Numbered from the stretch's first letter, positions 26,113 to 37,215 are shown. The stretch: DNA of 64,000 bases from Streptomyces hiroshimensis (GCF_014650335.1 NZ_BMUT01000004.1:372001-436000), one strand, 5' to 3'. A program made the numbers and translations. Notes: generated from the sequence alone by a model not told the origin.

Positions 26113-26493
26113 CTACTTCTTGCCCGGCTTCTTCTTGCCGGCGATGGCGCGACGCGGGCCCTTGCGGGTACGAGCGTTCGTGCTGGTGCGCTGACCGTGG
26201 ACCGGCAGGCCGCGGCGGTGACGCAGACCCTGGTAGCAGCCGATCTCGACCTTGCGGCGGATGTCGGCCTGGATCTCGCGACGGAGGTCACCCTCGGTCT
26301 TGAGGTTGGCGTCCACGTACTCGCGGATCTTGACCAGGTCCTCTTCGGGAAGGTCACGAACGCGGGTGTTCGGGTTCACACCGGTGGCGGCGAGGGTCGC
26401 CTGCGACTGGGTGCGGCCGATACCGAAGACGTAGGTGAGTGCAACCTCCACGCGCTTGTCGCGCGGGATGTCAACACCGGAAACGCGTGCCAT
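26113..26493 (-). CDS. rpsM: 30S ribosomal protein S13
   Basis: S13 lies in the head of the small subunit and contacts the P-site tRNA and L5. The 126-residue protein has [28 protein letters not shown] and the C-terminal [20 protein letters not shown] with a Lys-rich end (GKKKPGKK). ATG 26493 follows GGAG. The 104-bp gap to rpsK contains a CCGGGGG-TTG-CCCCCCGG hairpin (about 26072-26089). Confidence 0.97.
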   Translation of the reverse strand: MARVSGVDIPRDKRVEVALTYVFGIGRTQSQATLAATGVNPNTRVRDLPEEDLVKIREYVDANLKTEGDLRREIQADIRRKVEIGCYQGLRHRRGLPVHGQRTSTNARTRKGPRRAIAGKKKPGKK

Positions 26494-26670
26494 TCAATGG
26501 CTCCAGATGTTCTCGGGGGTCTGACACAGAACCGGTCCCGGCCGCCGTACTAGGTACGTTCCGGGTCCCCGGCCCCCGCCGGAGGTGTCGCCAGTGATCA
26601 CTGGACGGGTTCTGCGTATGTACGTTTTTGCTCGCGTCGCGCGAAGAATCTGCGAAGTGCAGGTTCTGCG

Positions 26671-26784
26671 TCAGCCCTGGCGCTGCTTGTGGCGCAGGTT
26701 GTCGCAGATGACCATGACCCGGCCGTGGCGGCGGATCACCTTGCACTTGTCGCAGATCTTCTTGACGCTCGGCTTGACCTTCAT
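26671..26784 (-). CDS. rpmJ: 50S ribosomal protein L36, zinc-binding form
   Basis: A 37-codon gene from ATG 26784 to TGA 26671 encodes [20 protein letters not shown] and continues to NLRHKQRQG. The zinc ribbon is complete: Cys11 and Cys14, then Cys27 in VICDN and His32. This is therefore the zinc-requiring C+ form. It sits in the conserved infA-rpmJ-rpsM order. The 177-bp gap to rpsM shows no other gene. Confidence 0.96.
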   Translation of the reverse strand: MKVKPSVKKICDKCKVIRRHGRVMVICDNLRHKQRQG

Positions 26785-26843
26785 GGGTGTGAGGTTCTCC
26801 GGGTCAGTGCCGTCACCCCGTACGAGCGGGGCGGCGACAAGAT

Positions 26844-27065
26844 CTACTTGTAGCGGTAGACGATCCGGCCACGCGTCAGGTCGTAGGGAGAGAGCTCCAC
26901 GACGACCCGGTCATCCGGAAGGATGCGGATGTAGTGCATCCGCATCTTGCCGCTGATGTGCGCGAGGACCTTGTGACCGTTCTGGAGCTCCACCTTGAAC
27001 ATTGCGTTCGGCAGAGACTCGATCACGGTGCCCTCGATCTCGATGGCACCTTGCTTCTTGGCCAC
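26844..27065 (-). CDS. infA: Translation initiation factor IF-1
   Basis: IF-1 occupies the ribosomal A site during initiation. The 73-residue OB-fold protein reads [20 protein letters not shown], then [20 protein letters not shown] and ends in RGRIVYRYK, standard length. GTG 27065 gives the normal family N-terminus; the nearest ribosome site is AAGG. It is the first gene after the promoter at 27157-27186. Confidence 0.97.
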   Translation of the reverse strand: MAKKQGAIEIEGTVIESLPNAMFKVELQNGHKVLAHISGKMRMHYIRILPDDRVVVELSPYDLTRGRIVYRYK

Positions 27066-27156
27066 GCTTCGCCTTTCGAATCGGCTACCTTGATCAACTC
27101 TCGTATGTGCGTGCCATCGGTACGAAGGCATGCGGATACACGAGAGCCGACGCGTC

Positions 27157-27186
27157 AGTCTACGTCAGGGCAACCCGAAAGACTAA
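27157..27186 (-). promoter_or_regulatory. Promoter of the infA-rplQ operon
   Basis: A good -10 TAGACT (27157-27162) lies 18 bp from a weak -35 TTAGTC (27181-27186). Transcription would begin near 27150, 85 bases before infA. This fits map and infA being separate transcription units in part. Confidence 0.5.
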
Positions 27187-27228
27187 TCCAGGGGTGACTG
27201 CCCAGCCGCAGTGATCCTTAAGCGGACG

Positions 27229-28065
27229 TCACGCGAGGGGGTCCGGAGCCGCCGTCACGCCGTATTCCGCCAGCTTCGCCTTGCCGCCGTCCACGGCCGT
27301 CAGCACGAGCGGGCCTTCCTCCGTCAGGGCGACGGAGTGTTCCCAGTGGGAGGACCAGGACATGTCGTCCGTGAGGACCGTCCAGTCGTCCTCCAGGACG
27401 TGCGTACGGGCCGTGCCGAGGCTGACCATGGGCTCGATGGCGATGCAGAAGCCCGGGACGAGCTTGGGGCCCTTGCCGCGCTTGCGCGAGACGTAGTTCA
27501 GCAGGTGGGGGTCCATGTGCATCTCGGAGCCGATGCCGTGGCCGCCGTAGTCCTCGATGATCCCGTACTTCCCGGAGGCCGGGCGGGGCTGGCGGCGGAT
27601 GTAGCCCTCGATGGCCCGGGAGATGTCCACCAGGCGGTTGCCGTTCTTCACGGCGGCGATGCCGGCCCACATGGACTCCTCGGTCACCCGGGAGAGCTCC
27701 AGCAGCTCCGGAGCGTGACCGGTGCCCACGAAGGCCGTGAAGGCGGCGTCACCGTGCCAGCCGTCGATGATGGCGCCGGCGTCGATGGAGATGATGTCGC
27801 CGTCCTTCAGGACGGTCTTGGTGTCCGGGATGCCGTGGACGACGACCTCGTTCACCGAGGTGCAGATCGTGGCGGGGAAGCCGCCGTACCCGAGGAAGTT
27901 CGACTTCGCGCCGTGCTCGGCGATCACCTTGCGGGCGACGTCGTCCAGGTCCTTGGTCGTGGCACCCGGCACGGCCGCCTCACGGGTGGCCGCGTGCACG
28001 GCGGCGACGACCAGGCCGGCCTCGCGCATCTTCGCGATCTGCTCGGCGGTCTTGATCTCGACCAT
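27229..28065 (-). CDS. map: Type I methionine aminopeptidase
   Basis: It removes N-terminal methionine from new proteins. All five metal ligands of the pita-bread fold are visible: two Asp in IDAGAIIDGWHGDAAFT, His in YGGHGIGSEMH, Glu in FCIAIEPMVSLG and Glu in WEHSVALTEEGP. The length is 278 residues, with no N-terminal zinc extension. ATG 28065 follows AGGAAGG. It lies downstream of adk behind a strong hairpin. The C-terminal tail GGKAKLAEYGVTAAPDPLA is unremarkable. Confidence 0.96.
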   Translation of the reverse strand: MVEIKTAEQIAKMREAGLVVAAVHAATREAAVPGATTKDLDDVARKVIAEHGAKSNFLGYGGFPATICTSVNEVVVHGIPDTKTVLKDGDIISIDAGAIIDGWHGDAAFTAFVGTGHAPELLELSRVTEESMWAGIAAVKNGNRLVDISRAIEGYIRRQPRPASGKYGIIEDYGGHGIGSEMHMDPHLLNYVSRKRGKGPKLVPGFCIAIEPMVSLGTARTHVLEDDWTVLTDDMSWSSHWEHSVALTEEGPLVLTAVDGGKAKLAEYGVTAAPDPLA

Positions 28066-28109
28066 GGGATGCCTTCCTGGGTCTTGCGGTCAAAATGCTC
28101 AAACAAACA

Positions 28110-28147
28110 CTACGGCCGCGGTCCCCCGAAGGGCACCGCGGCCGTAG
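28110..28147 (-). terminator. Hairpin between adk and map
   Basis: A perfect 13-bp stem (CTACGGCCGCGGT at 28110-28122 with 28135-28147) around a 12-base loop, 11 bp after the adk stop. Confidence 0.75.
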
Positions 28148-28158
28148 GACAGGCCATG

Positions 28159-28814
28159 TCAGGCGTCTTCGCGCTCCAGCGCGGCCATCGCCCGCTCCGT
28201 CACCTCGGCGACCTTGCCGAGGGCCGAGATCGTCACCACGAGGCCCTGGGCCTTGTAGTAGTCGATGATCGGCTCGGTCTCGCTGTGGTAGACCTCCAGC
28301 CGGCGGCGGACGGTCTCCTCGCTGTCGTCCTCGCGCTGGTACAGCTCGCCACCGCACGCATCGCACACACCCTCGGTCTTCGGGGGGTTGTAGATCACGT
28401 GGAAGATGTGGCTGCTGTCCTTGCGGCACATCCGGCGGCCGGCGATCCGCTTGACGACCTCGTCCTCCGGGACCTCCAGGTCCAGGACGCCGTCCAGCTT
28501 GAGGCCGTCGGCCTTGAGGATGGCGTCCAGCGCCTCGGCCTGGGCCAGGTTGCGCGGGAAGCCGTCCAGGAGGAAGCCGCCGGCGGCGTCCGCCTGGTCC
28601 ATGCGGTCCTTGGCCATGCCGATGGTGACCTCGTCCGGCACGAGCTGGCCGGCCCGCATGTACTCCTGGGCCTTCTGGCCCAGGGGCGTGCCCTGGCTGA
28701 TGTTCGCCCGGAAAAGGTCGCCCGTCGAGATGTGCGGGATCGCGAGGTTCTTGGCGAGGTACGCGGCCTGCGTACCCTTGCCGGCGCCGGGCGGCCCGAC
28801 GAGGACGATTCGCA

Positions 28815-28815
<1 letters not shown>
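28159..28815 (-). CDS. adk: Adenylate kinase
   Basis: It balances ATP, ADP and AMP. The 218-residue protein has the P-loop GPPGAGKGTQ, the AMP site GDLFRANIS, FLLDGFPRN and a long LID with RRMCRKDSSHIFHVIYNPP and CDACGG. The LID therefore carries three cysteines and a histidine that could bind zinc. ATG 28815 overlaps the secY stop in a TGATG junction, so it is translationally coupled to secY. Confidence 0.97.
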
Positions 28816-30128
<1,313 letters not shown>

Positions 30129-30280
30129 GGTGCCTCCTGCGCCTCTCACGCAGCCCGCGAGAGGTGACGGTCTTGAGGATCGACGAATACTTATCAGTCA
30201 AAATCCGCGCGGACACAGGCCGCGCGGAGGTTAACAGTGCACGCCACCTTACCGGCGACCGTGCCCCCCTTGGAACGACC

Positions 30281-30314
30281 AACCGGGGATGCCCCTTTTG
30301 GGACATCCCCGGTT
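30281..30314 (-). terminator. Hairpin between rplO and secY
   Basis: AACCGGGGATG and CCC pair with GGG and CATCCCCGGTT around a TTTT loop with one C-A mismatch, 15 bp after the rplO stop. It marks the end of the spc ribosomal genes before secY. Confidence 0.75.
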
Positions 30315-30329
30315 GTCAGTTCAACGAGC

Positions 30330-30785
30330 TCAGACGAGCTCGGTGACGGTGCCGCCGGCAGCGGCAATCTTCTCCTTGGCGGAGGCGGAAACGGCGTCAA
30401 CCGAAACCTGCAGCGCCACGGAGATCTCGCCCTGGCCCAGGACCTTGACGAGCTGGTTCTTACGAACCGCACCCTTGGCGACCAGATCGGCCACCGTGAC
30501 CTCGCCACCCTGCGGGTAGAGCGCGGCCAGCTTGTCCAGGTTCACGACCTGGAACTCGGTGCGGAACGGGTTCTTGAAGCCCTTGAGCTTCGGCAGGCGC
30601 ATGTGGAGGGGCATCTGCCCACCCTCGAAGCGCTGCGGAACCTGGTAACGGGCCTTGGTGCCCTTGGTACCACGACCTGCGGTCTTACCCTTGGACGCCT
30701 CACCACGACCCACACGGGTCTTGGCGGTCTTGGCGCCCGGGGCAGGACGGAGGTTGTGGACCTTCAGCGGGTTCTGCTCCGCCAT
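30330..30785 (-). CDS. rplO: 50S ribosomal protein L15
   Basis: The 151-residue protein contains [20 protein letters not shown], the Gly-rich [14 protein letters not shown] loop that enters 23S rRNA, and [21 protein letters not shown] 30785 lies 1 bp from the rpmD stop, so the genes are tightly packed. It is the last spc gene before the terminator hairpin. Confidence 0.97.
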   Translation of the reverse strand: MAEQNPLKVHNLRPAPGAKTAKTRVGRGEASKGKTAGRGTKGTKARYQVPQRFEGGQMPLHMRLPKLKGFKNPFRTEFQVVNLDKLAALYPQGGEVTVADLVAKGAVRKNQLVKVLGQGEISVALQVSVDAVSASAKEKIAAAGGTVTELV

Positions 30786-30786
30786 G

Positions 30787-30969
30787 TCAGTCGACCTCCT
30801 CAACCGTCACGAGGTGGCGGACGGTCTGCACCATGCCGCGGATCTCGGGACGGTCCTCCTTGACAACCACGTCGTTCAGGCGCTTGAGCCCGAGCGAACG
30901 AAGGGTGTCGCGGTGGTTCTGCTTGCTACCGATGTAGGACTTGACCTGCGTGACCTTGAGGCGAGCCAT
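30787..30969 (-). CDS. rpmD: 50S ribosomal protein L30
   Basis: A 60-residue protein: [20 protein letters not shown], then [20 protein letters not shown], the standard length. Its ATG shares one base with the rpsE stop (TAATG), so translation is coupled. Confidence 0.97.
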   Translation of the reverse strand: MARLKVTQVKSYIGSKQNHRDTLRSLGLKRLNDVVVKEDRPEIRGMVQTVRHLVTVEEVD

Positions 30970-31571
30970 TACGCACCCGCCCCTGCACGCGCCCGCAGCA
31001 GAGCGGCGGGAGCAACGTCCTCCAGCGGCAGGCCACGACGGGCGGCGATCTCCTCGGGACGGGAGAGTCCCTGGAGGGCCGTCACCGTGGCGTGCACGAT
31101 GTTGATCGGGTTCGAAGAACCGAGCGACTTCGACAGAATGTCGTGAACGCCGGCGCACTCGAGCACGGCACGCACCGGGCCACCGGCGATAACACCGGTA
31201 CCGGGGGAAGCCGGCTTGAGCAGGACGACGCCCGCGGCCTTCTCGCCCTGGATCGGGTGCGGGATGGTGCCCTGGATACGGGGGACCTTGAAGAAGTTCT
31301 TCTTGGCCTCTTCCACGCCCTTGGCGATGGCAGCCGGAACTTCCTTGGCCTTGCCGTAACCGACACCCACGGTGCCGTCACCGTCACCCACCACGACGAG
31401 CGCGGTGAAGCTGAAGCGACGACCACCCTTGACAACCTTGGCGACGCGGTTGATCGCGACTACGCGCTCAACGTACGCGGTCTTCTCGGCGGCAGCGCCA
31501 CCGTCGCGACCCTTCCGGTCCCGCCGCTCGCCGCCACCGGCACCGCTTCCGCGGCGCTGGGGTCCAGCCAT
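30969..31571 (-). CDS. rpsE: 30S ribosomal protein S5
   Basis: The first 30 residues ([20 protein letters not shown]) form a basic Gly-rich extension. Then comes the S5 core with [20 protein letters not shown], the spectinomycin loop [10 protein letters not shown] without changes, [15 protein letters not shown] and [20 protein letters not shown]. Length is 200 residues, longer than in E. coli owing to both ends. ATG 31571 is 46 bp from rplR. Loop sequence looks like the spectinomycin-sensitive type. Confidence 0.97.
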   Translation of the reverse strand: MAGPQRRGSGAGGGERRDRKGRDGGAAAEKTAYVERVVAINRVAKVVKGGRRFSFTALVVVGDGDGTVGVGYGKAKEVPAAIAKGVEEAKKNFFKVPRIQGTIPHPIQGEKAAGVVLLKPASPGTGVIAGGPVRAVLECAGVHDILSKSLGSSNPINIVHATVTALQGLSRPEEIAARRGLPLEDVAPAALLRARAGAGA

Positions 31572-31617
31572 TGGATTTACCTCTCTCTGTTACGTCCGCT
31601 AGCTCCGGAACCGGGGC

Positions 31618-32001
31618 TTAGAACTTCAGCCCGGCTTCGCGGGCGGCGTCCGCCAGAGCGGCAATGCGCCCGGCGTACTGGTTGCCACCGCGGTCGAACA
31701 CGACAGCCTCGACGCCGGCGGCCTTGGCACGCTCGGCGACCAGGGCGCCCACCTTGGTGGCCTGGGCGCTCTTGTCGCCCTCGCCACCGCGGATCGACGC
31801 GTCCAGGTGGGACGCCGACGCCAGGGTGTGGCCCTTGAGGTCGTCGATCACCTGGGCGGTGATGCCACGGTTCGAGCGCGTCACGACCAGGCGCGGACGC
31901 TCGGCCGTACCCGACATGTTCTTGCGGATGCGGATGTGGCGGCGGGCCTTGGCGGCGCGCTTGTACGCGTCACCCTTGGCGATCTTCACACCGTATGCCA
32001 T
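31618..32001 (-). CDS. rplR: 50S ribosomal protein L18
   Basis: L18 binds 5S rRNA together with L5. The 127-residue protein has [34 protein letters not shown] and the C-terminal [21 protein letters not shown] with the LKF end. It lies 3 bp after the rplF stop. Confidence 0.97.
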   Translation of the reverse strand: MAYGVKIAKGDAYKRAAKARRHIRIRKNMSGTAERPRLVVTRSNRGITAQVIDDLKGHTLASASHLDASIRGGEGDKSAQATKVGALVAERAKAAGVEAVVFDRGGNQYAGRIAALADAAREAGLKF

Positions 32002-32004
32002 GGC

Positions 32005-32544
32005 TTACTTACCAGCCTTTCCGACCTTGCGGCGGATGACCTCACCCGCGTACTTCACGCCCTTGGCCTTGTAGGGGTCGGGCTTGCGAAGCTTGCGGAT
32101 GTTGGCGGCAACCTCGCCGACCTTCTGCTTGTCGATGCCCTCGACACTGAGCTTCGTGGGCGACTCGACCTTGAAGGTGATGCCCTCGGGGGCCTCGATC
32201 AGGATCGGGTGGCTGTAGCCCAGGGCGAACTCCAGGTTGGAGCCCTTCGCCTGGACGCGGTAACCGACACCGCTGATCTCAAGAGCCTTGCTGTAGCCCT
32301 GGGTCACGCCGGTGATCATGTTCGCCACCAGCGTGCGGGACAGGCCGTGCAGGGCCTTGTTCTGACGCTCGTCGTTCGGACGAGAGACGACAAGGGTGCC
32401 GTCCTCGGCCTTAGCGATCTCGATGGGCGCGGCAACGGCGTGCGTGAGGGAACCCTTGGGGCCCTTCACGTGGACCGTACGGCCATCGATGGTGACGTCC
32501 ACACCAGCGGGAACCTGGATGGGCAGCCGTCCAATACGCGACAT
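32005..32544 (-). CDS. rplF: 50S ribosomal protein L6
   Basis: The 179-residue protein shows the duplicated L6 fold: [20 protein letters not shown] at the start, [12 protein letters not shown], and the C-terminal [20 protein letters not shown]. The start has GGAGGA upstream. The pore-facing motif [14 protein letters not shown] is normal. Confidence 0.97.
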   Translation of the reverse strand: MSRIGRLPIQVPAGVDVTIDGRTVHVKGPKGSLTHAVAAPIEIAKAEDGTLVVSRPNDERQNKALHGLSRTLVANMITGVTQGYSKALEISGVGYRVQAKGSNLEFALGYSHPILIEAPEGITFKVESPTKLSVEGIDKQKVGEVAANIRKLRKPDPYKAKGVKYAGEVIRRKVGKAGK

Positions 32545-32566
32545 TGGCTATTCCTCCGTTCCCTGG

Positions 32567-32965
32567 TTACCAGACGTAGGCGAGGACTTCCCCACCCACG
32601 CCCTTCTTGCTGGCCTGCTGGCCGGTCAGGAGACCGTAGGACGTGGAGATGATCGCCACGCCCAGGCCGCCGAGGACCTTCGGCAGGTTGGTGGACTTTG
32701 CGTAGACCCGCAGGCCCGGCTTCGAAATCCGCTTGATACCCGCAATGGAGCGCTCGCGGTTCGGACCGAACTTCAGGTCGATGACGAGGCTCTTGCCGAC
32801 CTCGGCGTCCTCGACCTTCCAGCCGGCGATGTAGCCCTCCTGCTGCAGGATCTCGGCGATGTGCGCCTTGATCTTGCTGTGGGGCATGGCCACGGAGTCG
32901 TGGTAAGCCGAGTTCGCGTTCCGCAGACGGGTCAGCATGTCTGCGATCGGATCGGTCATGGTCAT
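32567..32965 (-). CDS. rpsH: 30S ribosomal protein S8
   Basis: S8 is a primary 16S rRNA binder and, in E. coli, the translational repressor of spc. The 132-residue protein has [48 protein letters not shown] and [23 protein letters not shown] gives two possible ATGs (32965 or 32959). It follows an unusually long 262-bp spacer. Confidence 0.97.
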   Translation of the reverse strand: MTMTDPIADMLTRLRNANSAYHDSVAMPHSKIKAHIAEILQQEGYIAGWKVEDAEVGKSLVIDLKFGPNRERSIAGIKRISKPGLRVYAKSTNLPKVLGGLGVAIISTSYGLLTGQQASKKGVGGEVLAYVW

Positions 32966-33227
32966 GTTTGGCCTTCGGCCTCTCTCGCCGGGGTTTCCTA
33001 TGTGCGCCATCCCTCTCCCCGAACTGGGTCGGGGCGGGTGCGGCGCGGGGACCTACGGCGTAGTAAGACGGTCATGGGCGGCGGGCACCCAACCCTTCAA
33101 CTCTACGCGAGTGAAGGATCGGGCCCCACCGTCCTTGATGCTTACCGAGAGCCCTGGTCAACCCACCGAAAATGCCGCCGTTCGCCAGAACGCCCTTGAG
33201 GGGCGGTGGTTGGGCGACGGGTGGGTG
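32966..33227 (-). other. Long structured spacer between rpsN and rpsH
   Basis: No gene is seen in these 262 bp, while most other gaps in the operon are 0-100 bp. It contains a hairpin CCTTC-A-ACTC with TACGC loop and GAGTGAAGG (33094-33117, one bulge) and a -35-like TTGACC on the minus strand (33167-33172) with no clear -10. It could be an internal promoter or S8-related regulatory site. Confidence 0.45.
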
Positions 33228-33413
33228 TTACCAGGAGCTCTTGGTCACGCCCGGCAGCTCGCCACGGTGAGCCATCTCACGAAGGCACACGCGGCAGAGG
33301 CCGAACTTACGGTAAACGGAGTGCGGGCGGCCGCAGCGCTGGCAGCGGGTGTACGCGCGCACACCGAACTTCGGCTTGCGAGCAGCCTTGGCAATAAGAG
33401 ACTTCTTCGCCAT
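33228..33413 (-). CDS. rpsN: 30S ribosomal protein S14, short zinc-binding form
   Basis: The 61-residue type Z protein starts [20 protein letters not shown] and carries the ribbon CQRCGRP with CRVCLRE, four zinc-ligand cysteines. This is the C+ form used when zinc is available. ATG 33413 is 5 bp from the rplE stop. The short length differs from the 101-residue E. coli form. Confidence 0.97.
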   Translation of the reverse strand: MAKKSLIAKAARKPKFGVRAYTRCQRCGRPHSVYRKFGLCRVCLREMAHRGELPGVTKSSW

Positions 33414-33418
33414 CTCGC

Positions 33419-33979
33419 TTACGCCTCCTTGAACGGGAAGCCGAGGTGACGAAGGAGGGCGCGGCCCTCGTCGTCGTTGGTCGCCGTGGTCACCACGGTG
33501 ATGTCCATACCCCGGACGCGGTCGATCTTGTCCTGGTCGATCTCGTGGAACATGACCTGCTCCGTGAGACCGAAGGTGTAGTTGCCCCGACCATCGAACT
33601 GCTTCGGGGACAGACCACGGAAGTCGCGGATGCGCGGAAGCGCGAGCGACAGGGTGCGGTCCAGGAACTCCCACATGCGGTCACCACGGAGGGTGACGTG
33701 GGCGCCGATCGGCTGGCCCTCACGCAGCTTGAACTGCGCGATGGACTTGCGAGCCTTGGTGACGGCGGGCTTCTGGCCCGTGATCGTGGTGAGGTCGCGG
33801 ATGGCGCCCTCGATCAGCTTGGAGTCGCGGGCGGCGTCGCCCACACCCATGTTGACCACGATCTTGGTGAGGCCGGGAACCTGCATGATGTTCTCGTAGG
33901 AGAACTCCTCACGCAGCTTGCCGACGATCTCTTCGCGGTAGCGCAGCTTGAGACGCGGCGCGTTGGTGGTGGCAGTCAT
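33419..33979 (-). CDS. rplE: 50S ribosomal protein L5
   Basis: L5 binds 5S rRNA and contacts S13. The 186-residue protein has [54 protein letters not shown] and [15 protein letters not shown] 33979 shares a base with the rplX stop (TGATG). Confidence 0.97.
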   Translation of the reverse strand: MTATTNAPRLKLRYREEIVGKLREEFSYENIMQVPGLTKIVVNMGVGDAARDSKLIEGAIRDLTTITGQKPAVTKARKSIAQFKLREGQPIGAHVTLRGDRMWEFLDRTLSLALPRIRDFRGLSPKQFDGRGNYTFGLTEQVMFHEIDQDKIDRVRGMDITVVTTATNDDEGRALLRHLGFPFKEA

Positions 33980-34302
33980 CAGATGTCCTCACCGGTGCGC
34001 TTGGCAACGCGGATCTTGTTGCCGTTGTCGTCGAAGCGGTAACCGACGCGGGTGACGACCTTCTTGCCGTCCTTCTCCACGATGAGCTGAACGTTGCTCA
34101 CGTGGATCGGGGCCTCGGTCGTGACGATGCCACCGGTCTTGGAACCACGGGCGGTCTGGCCGGCCTTGGTGTGCTTCTTGACCCGGTTGACACCCTCGAC
34201 GAGAACACGGTCCTCAGCGGGGAAGGCCTGGATGACCTTGCCCTGCTTGCCCTTGTCCTTACCGGTGATGACCTGGACCAGGTCGCCCTTCTTGATCTTC
34301 AT
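33979..34302 (-). CDS. rplX: 50S ribosomal protein L24
   Basis: The KOW-domain protein (107 residues) begins [20 protein letters not shown] and has [14 protein letters not shown]; it starts large-subunit assembly. The spacing to rplN is 3 bp. The C-terminus [13 protein letters not shown] is typical of actinobacteria. Confidence 0.97.
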   Translation of the reverse strand: MKIKKGDLVQVITGKDKGKQGKVIQAFPAEDRVLVEGVNRVKKHTKAGQTARGSKTGGIVTTEAPIHVSNVQLIVEKDGKKVVTRVGYRFDDNGNKIRVAKRTGEDI

Positions 34303-34305
34303 CGG

Positions 34306-34674
34306 TTACAGCACCTCCGGCGCGAGCGAGACGATCTTCATGAACTTCTTCTCGCGCAGCTCTCGGCCCACGGGGCCGAAGATACGGGTGCCGCGGGGGT
34401 CACCGTCGTTCTTGAGAACGACAGCGGCGTTCTCGTCGAAACGGATGTACGAGCCATCCGGACGGCGGCGCTCCTTGACGGTGCGAACGATGACGGCCTT
34501 GATGACGTCACCCTTCTTCACGTTGCCGCCGGGGATCGCGTCCTTGACGGTGGCGACGATGACGTCACCGATGCCCGCGTAGCGGCGACCCGAACCACCG
34601 AGAACACGGATGCAAAGGATCTCCTTGGCACCAGTGTTGTCGGCGACCCGAAGTCGCGACTCCTGCTGGATCAC
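34306..34674 (-). CDS. rplN: 50S ribosomal protein L14
   Basis: The 122-residue protein begins [20 protein letters not shown] and has [20 protein letters not shown]; it sits at the subunit interface. It is the first spc gene and lies just past the hairpin at 34703-34737, which separates it from rpsQ. No clear separate promoter is seen in the 101-bp gap. Confidence 0.97.
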   Translation of the reverse strand: MIQQESRLRVADNTGAKEILCIRVLGGSGRRYAGIGDVIVATVKDAIPGGNVKKGDVIKAVIVRTVKERRRPDGSYIRFDENAAVVLKNDGDPRGTRIFGPVGRELREKKFMKIVSLAPEVL

Positions 34675-34702
34675 GTCTATCTCCTGATCGTCTGCCGGTT
34701 CC

Positions 34703-34737
34703 CGGCGGGGGCCTCACCGAAGTGAGGACCCCCGCCG
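34703..34737 (-). terminator. Hairpin with UUCG loop between rpsQ and rplN
   Basis: CGGCGGGGG-CCTCAC pairs with GTGAGG-CCCCCGCCG (one bulged base). On the minus-strand RNA the loop reads C-UUCG-G, an unusually stable tetraloop. It lies at the border of the S10 and spc gene sets, 38 bp after rpsQ, and there is no U-tract. Confidence 0.7.
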
Positions 34738-34775
34738 AGCCTGGCGGAACTTATCTGAGGGAAACCCCTCAGAAA

Positions 34776-35057
34776 TTACTTGGCCTTCTCGAGGATCTCG
34801 ACGACGCGCCAGCGCTTGGTCGCCGACAGCGGACGCGTCTCCATCAGGAGGACGCGGTCGCCGACGCCGGCAGCGTTCTGCTCGTCGTGCGCCTTGAGCT
34901 TGTTCGTACGGCGGATGACCTTGCCGTACAGCGCGTGCTTGACGCGGTCCTCGACGGCGACGACGACGGTCTTGTCCATCTTGTCGCTGACGACGAGACC
35001 CTCACGGGTCTTGCGGAAACCGCGCTCGTTCGTCTCAGTCACATTCTTCTCGCTCAT
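34776..35057 (-). CDS. rpsQ: 30S ribosomal protein S17
   Basis: The 93-residue protein has the OB-fold core [20 protein letters not shown] and [20 protein letters not shown], with an N-terminal extension [18 protein letters not shown]. Its start overlaps the rpmC stop by one base (TGATG). Confidence 0.97.
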   Translation of the reverse strand: MSEKNVTETNERGFRKTREGLVVSDKMDKTVVVAVEDRVKHALYGKVIRRTNKLKAHDEQNAAGVGDRVLLMETRPLSATKRWRVVEILEKAK

Positions 35058-35281
35058 CAGGCGCTCTCCACCGTCTCGATGCCCAGCTCACGCTCGCGCA
35101 TCAGGGTGTAGATCCGGGCGATGTCCTTACGGACGGACTTGAGCCGACCGTGGTTCTCAAGCTGCCCGGTCGCCGCCTGGAAGCGGAGGTTGAACAGCTC
35201 TTCCTTGGCCTCACGGAGCTTCGCGACGAGGTCCTCGTCGTTCAGCTCACGCAGCTCGGTCGCCTTGATACCAGCGGCCAT
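35057..35281 (-). CDS. rpmC: 50S ribosomal protein L29
   Basis: The 74-residue two-helix protein lies at the peptide exit and helps bind signal recognition particle. It has [35 protein letters not shown] and [16 protein letters not shown] 35281 gives the TGATG overlap with rplP; a GTG one codon earlier is possible. Confidence 0.97.
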   Translation of the reverse strand: MAAGIKATELRELNDEDLVAKLREAKEELFNLRFQAATGQLENHGRLKSVRKDIARIYTLMRERELGIETVESA

Positions 35282-35700
35282 CACGACTCACCTGCCTCGC
35301 GCCGAACAATGCGGCACTTCATCGGAAGCTTGTGCGCGGCGCGGGTCAGCGCCTCACGAGCAACCTTTTCGTTCGGGAAAGACAGCTCGAACATCACCCG
35401 ACCGGGCTTGACGTTCGCGATCCACCACTCCGGAGAACCCTTACCGGAACCCATGCGGGTCTCGGCCGGCTTCTTGGTCAGCGGACGGTCCGGGTAGATG
35501 TTGATCCACACCTTGCCGCCACGCTTGATGTGACGCGTCATGGCGATACGAGCGGACTCGATCTGACGGTTCGTCACGTAGGCCGGGGTCAGGGCCTGGA
35601 TGCCGTACTCACCGAAGGCGAGCTCGGTGCCACCCTTGGCCATGCCGTTCCGCTTGGGGTGGTGCTGCTTGCGGTGCTTGACCCTGCGAGGGATCAGCAT
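35281..35700 (-). CDS. rplP: 50S ribosomal protein L16
   Basis: L16 stabilises A-site tRNA in the large subunit. The 139-residue protein has [40 protein letters not shown] and [20 protein letters not shown]. Arg81-type residues sit in the usual [12 protein letters not shown] loop. It lies 5 bp from the rpsC stop. Confidence 0.97.
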   Translation of the reverse strand: MLIPRRVKHRKQHHPKRNGMAKGGTELAFGEYGIQALTPAYVTNRQIESARIAMTRHIKRGGKVWINIYPDRPLTKKPAETRMGSGKGSPEWWIANVKPGRVMFELSFPNEKVAREALTRAAHKLPMKCRIVRREAGES

Positions 35701-35705
35701 GTCGG

Positions 35706-36533
35706 TCAGGCCTCCGTTCCGGTGGACTCAGCCGGAGCAGCGGCAGCGGCCTCGGCCTTGGGGGCCTCGGCAGCGGCGTTCTGCTGCGGCTTGCGGCCGC
35801 GGCCGCCACGCTCGCCGCCACGGCCACCACGGGCCGGGCGCTCGCCGGCGCCACGGGACGGGCGGTTGCCCGCACGCGCAGCGGCGTTCTCGGCGCGGAC
35901 CTCGGCGATGTTCTTGACGTCGCCCTTGTAGATCCAGACCTTCACGCCGATGCGGCCGAAGGTGGTCTTGGCCTCGAAGAAGCCGTAGTCGACGTTCGCA
36001 CGGAGCGTGTGCAGGGGCACACGGCCCTCGCGGTAGAACTCCGAGCGGGACATCTCGGCGCCGCCGAGACGGCCACCGCACTGGATCTTGATGCCCTTGG
36101 CGCCGGCCTTCATCGTCGACTGCATGCTCTTACGCATGGCGCGACGGAAGGAGACGCGGGAGGACAGCTGCTCGGCGACGGCCTGGGCCACCAGCTGAGC
36201 GTCGACCTCGGGGTTCTTGACCTCGAGGATGTTCAGCTGAACCTGCTTGCCGGTCAGCTTCTCCAGCTCACCGCGGATGCGGTCGGCCTCGGCGCCGCGG
36301 CGGCCGATGACGATGCCCGGGCGAGCGGTGTGGATGTCAACGCGGACGCGGTCGCGGGTGCGCTCGATCTCAACCTTCGAGATACCGGCGCGCTCCATGC
36401 CCTTCGTCATCATGCGACGAATGGCAACGTCTTCCTTGACGTAGTCCTTGTACAGCTTGTCGGCGTACCAACGGGACTTGAAGTCCGTGGTGATGCCGAG
36501 CCGGAACCCGTGCGGGTTAACCTTCTGGCCCAT
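35706..36533 (-). CDS. rpsC: 30S ribosomal protein S3
   Basis: S3 forms part of the mRNA entry tunnel. The KH domain ([20 protein letters not shown]) and C-terminal S3 domain ([20 protein letters not shown]) are intact. From about residue 215 an actinobacterial tail rich in Arg, Gly and Ala ([20 protein letters not shown]) brings the length to 275, 40 more than E. coli. The ATG shares a base with the rplV stop (TAATG). Confidence 0.97.
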   Translation of the reverse strand: MGQKVNPHGFRLGITTDFKSRWYADKLYKDYVKEDVAIRRMMTKGMERAGISKVEIERTRDRVRVDIHTARPGIVIGRRGAEADRIRGELEKLTGKQVQLNILEVKNPEVDAQLVAQAVAEQLSSRVSFRRAMRKSMQSTMKAGAKGIKIQCGGRLGGAEMSRSEFYREGRVPLHTLRANVDYGFFEAKTTFGRIGVKVWIYKGDVKNIAEVRAENAAARAGNRPSRGAGERPARGGRGGERGGRGRKPQQNAAAEAPKAEAAAAAPAESTGTEA

Positions 36534-36880
36534 TACCGGGTTCCTTCCTTGCTGCTGACGACCACGGTGATGTGGCTGGTCCGCTTGCGGATCCGGTAGG
36601 CACGGCCCTGGGCGCGCGGACGGAACCGCTTCAGGGTCGGGCCCTCGTCCACGAACGCCTCGCTGATGTACAGCGACGAAGCGTCCGTGTGGTCGTAGTT
36701 GTGCGCGGCGTTGGCAATGGCGCTGTCCAGCACCTTGCCCACCGGCACGCTCGCGGCCTGCGGGGCGAAACGCAGGACCGCCTGAGCCTCCGTGGCGTCC
36801 ATGCCACGGATGAGGTCCACCACGCGGCGGGCCTTCATGGGCGTGACGCGGATGTACCGCGCCTGGGCCCTGGCTTCCAT
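36533..36880 (-). CDS. rplV: 50S ribosomal protein L22
   Basis: L22 lines the exit tunnel; its hairpin is hit by macrolide-resistance changes. The 115-residue protein reads [20 protein letters not shown], with [20 protein letters not shown] and the tunnel loop [20 protein letters not shown], which looks wild-type. ATG 36880 has GAAGGGA at good spacing; ATGs 9 and 12 codons upstream lack one. Confidence 0.96.
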   Translation of the reverse strand: MEARAQARYIRVTPMKARRVVDLIRGMDATEAQAVLRFAPQAASVPVGKVLDSAIANAAHNYDHTDASSLYISEAFVDEGPTLKRFRPRAQGRAYRIRKRTSHITVVVSSKEGTR

Positions 36881-36921
36881 GGTTGTCCCTTCGGTGTCAG
36901 TCATAGTCGTTCGCACCCCGC

Positions 36922-37203
36922 TTAGCGGCGCTTCGACTTGCGGTCGTCCTTGACGTGGCCGCGGAAGGTGCGGGTCGGCGAGAACTCGCCGAGCTTGTGG
37001 CCGACCATCGACTCGGTGACGAACACCGGGACGTGCGTCTTGCCGTTGTGCACCGCGAGCGTGTGGCCGAGCATGGCCGGCACGATCATGGAGCGACGGG
37101 ACCAGGTCTTGATGACGTTCTTGGTACCAGCCTCGTTCTGAGCGTCCACCTTCTTGATGAGGTGTCCGTCGACGAAGGGTCCCTTCTTGAGACTACGCGG
37201 CAT
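36922..37203 (-). CDS. rpsS: 30S ribosomal protein S19
   Basis: The 93-residue head protein starts [20 protein letters not shown] and carries [20 protein letters not shown] and [17 protein letters not shown]. The 41-bp gap to rplV and 12-bp gap to rplB are normal. Confidence 0.97.
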   Translation of the reverse strand: MPRSLKKGPFVDGHLIKKVDAQNEAGTKNVIKTWSRRSMIVPAMLGHTLAVHNGKTHVPVFVTESMVGHKLGEFSPTRTFRGHVKDDRKSKRR

Positions 37204-37215
37204 CTAAACCCGCTC

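Noticed and set aside
32959-33010. Longer starts for S8
   Set aside because: Family alignment places the start at [11 protein letters not shown]; upstream residues are not ribosomal-protein-like.
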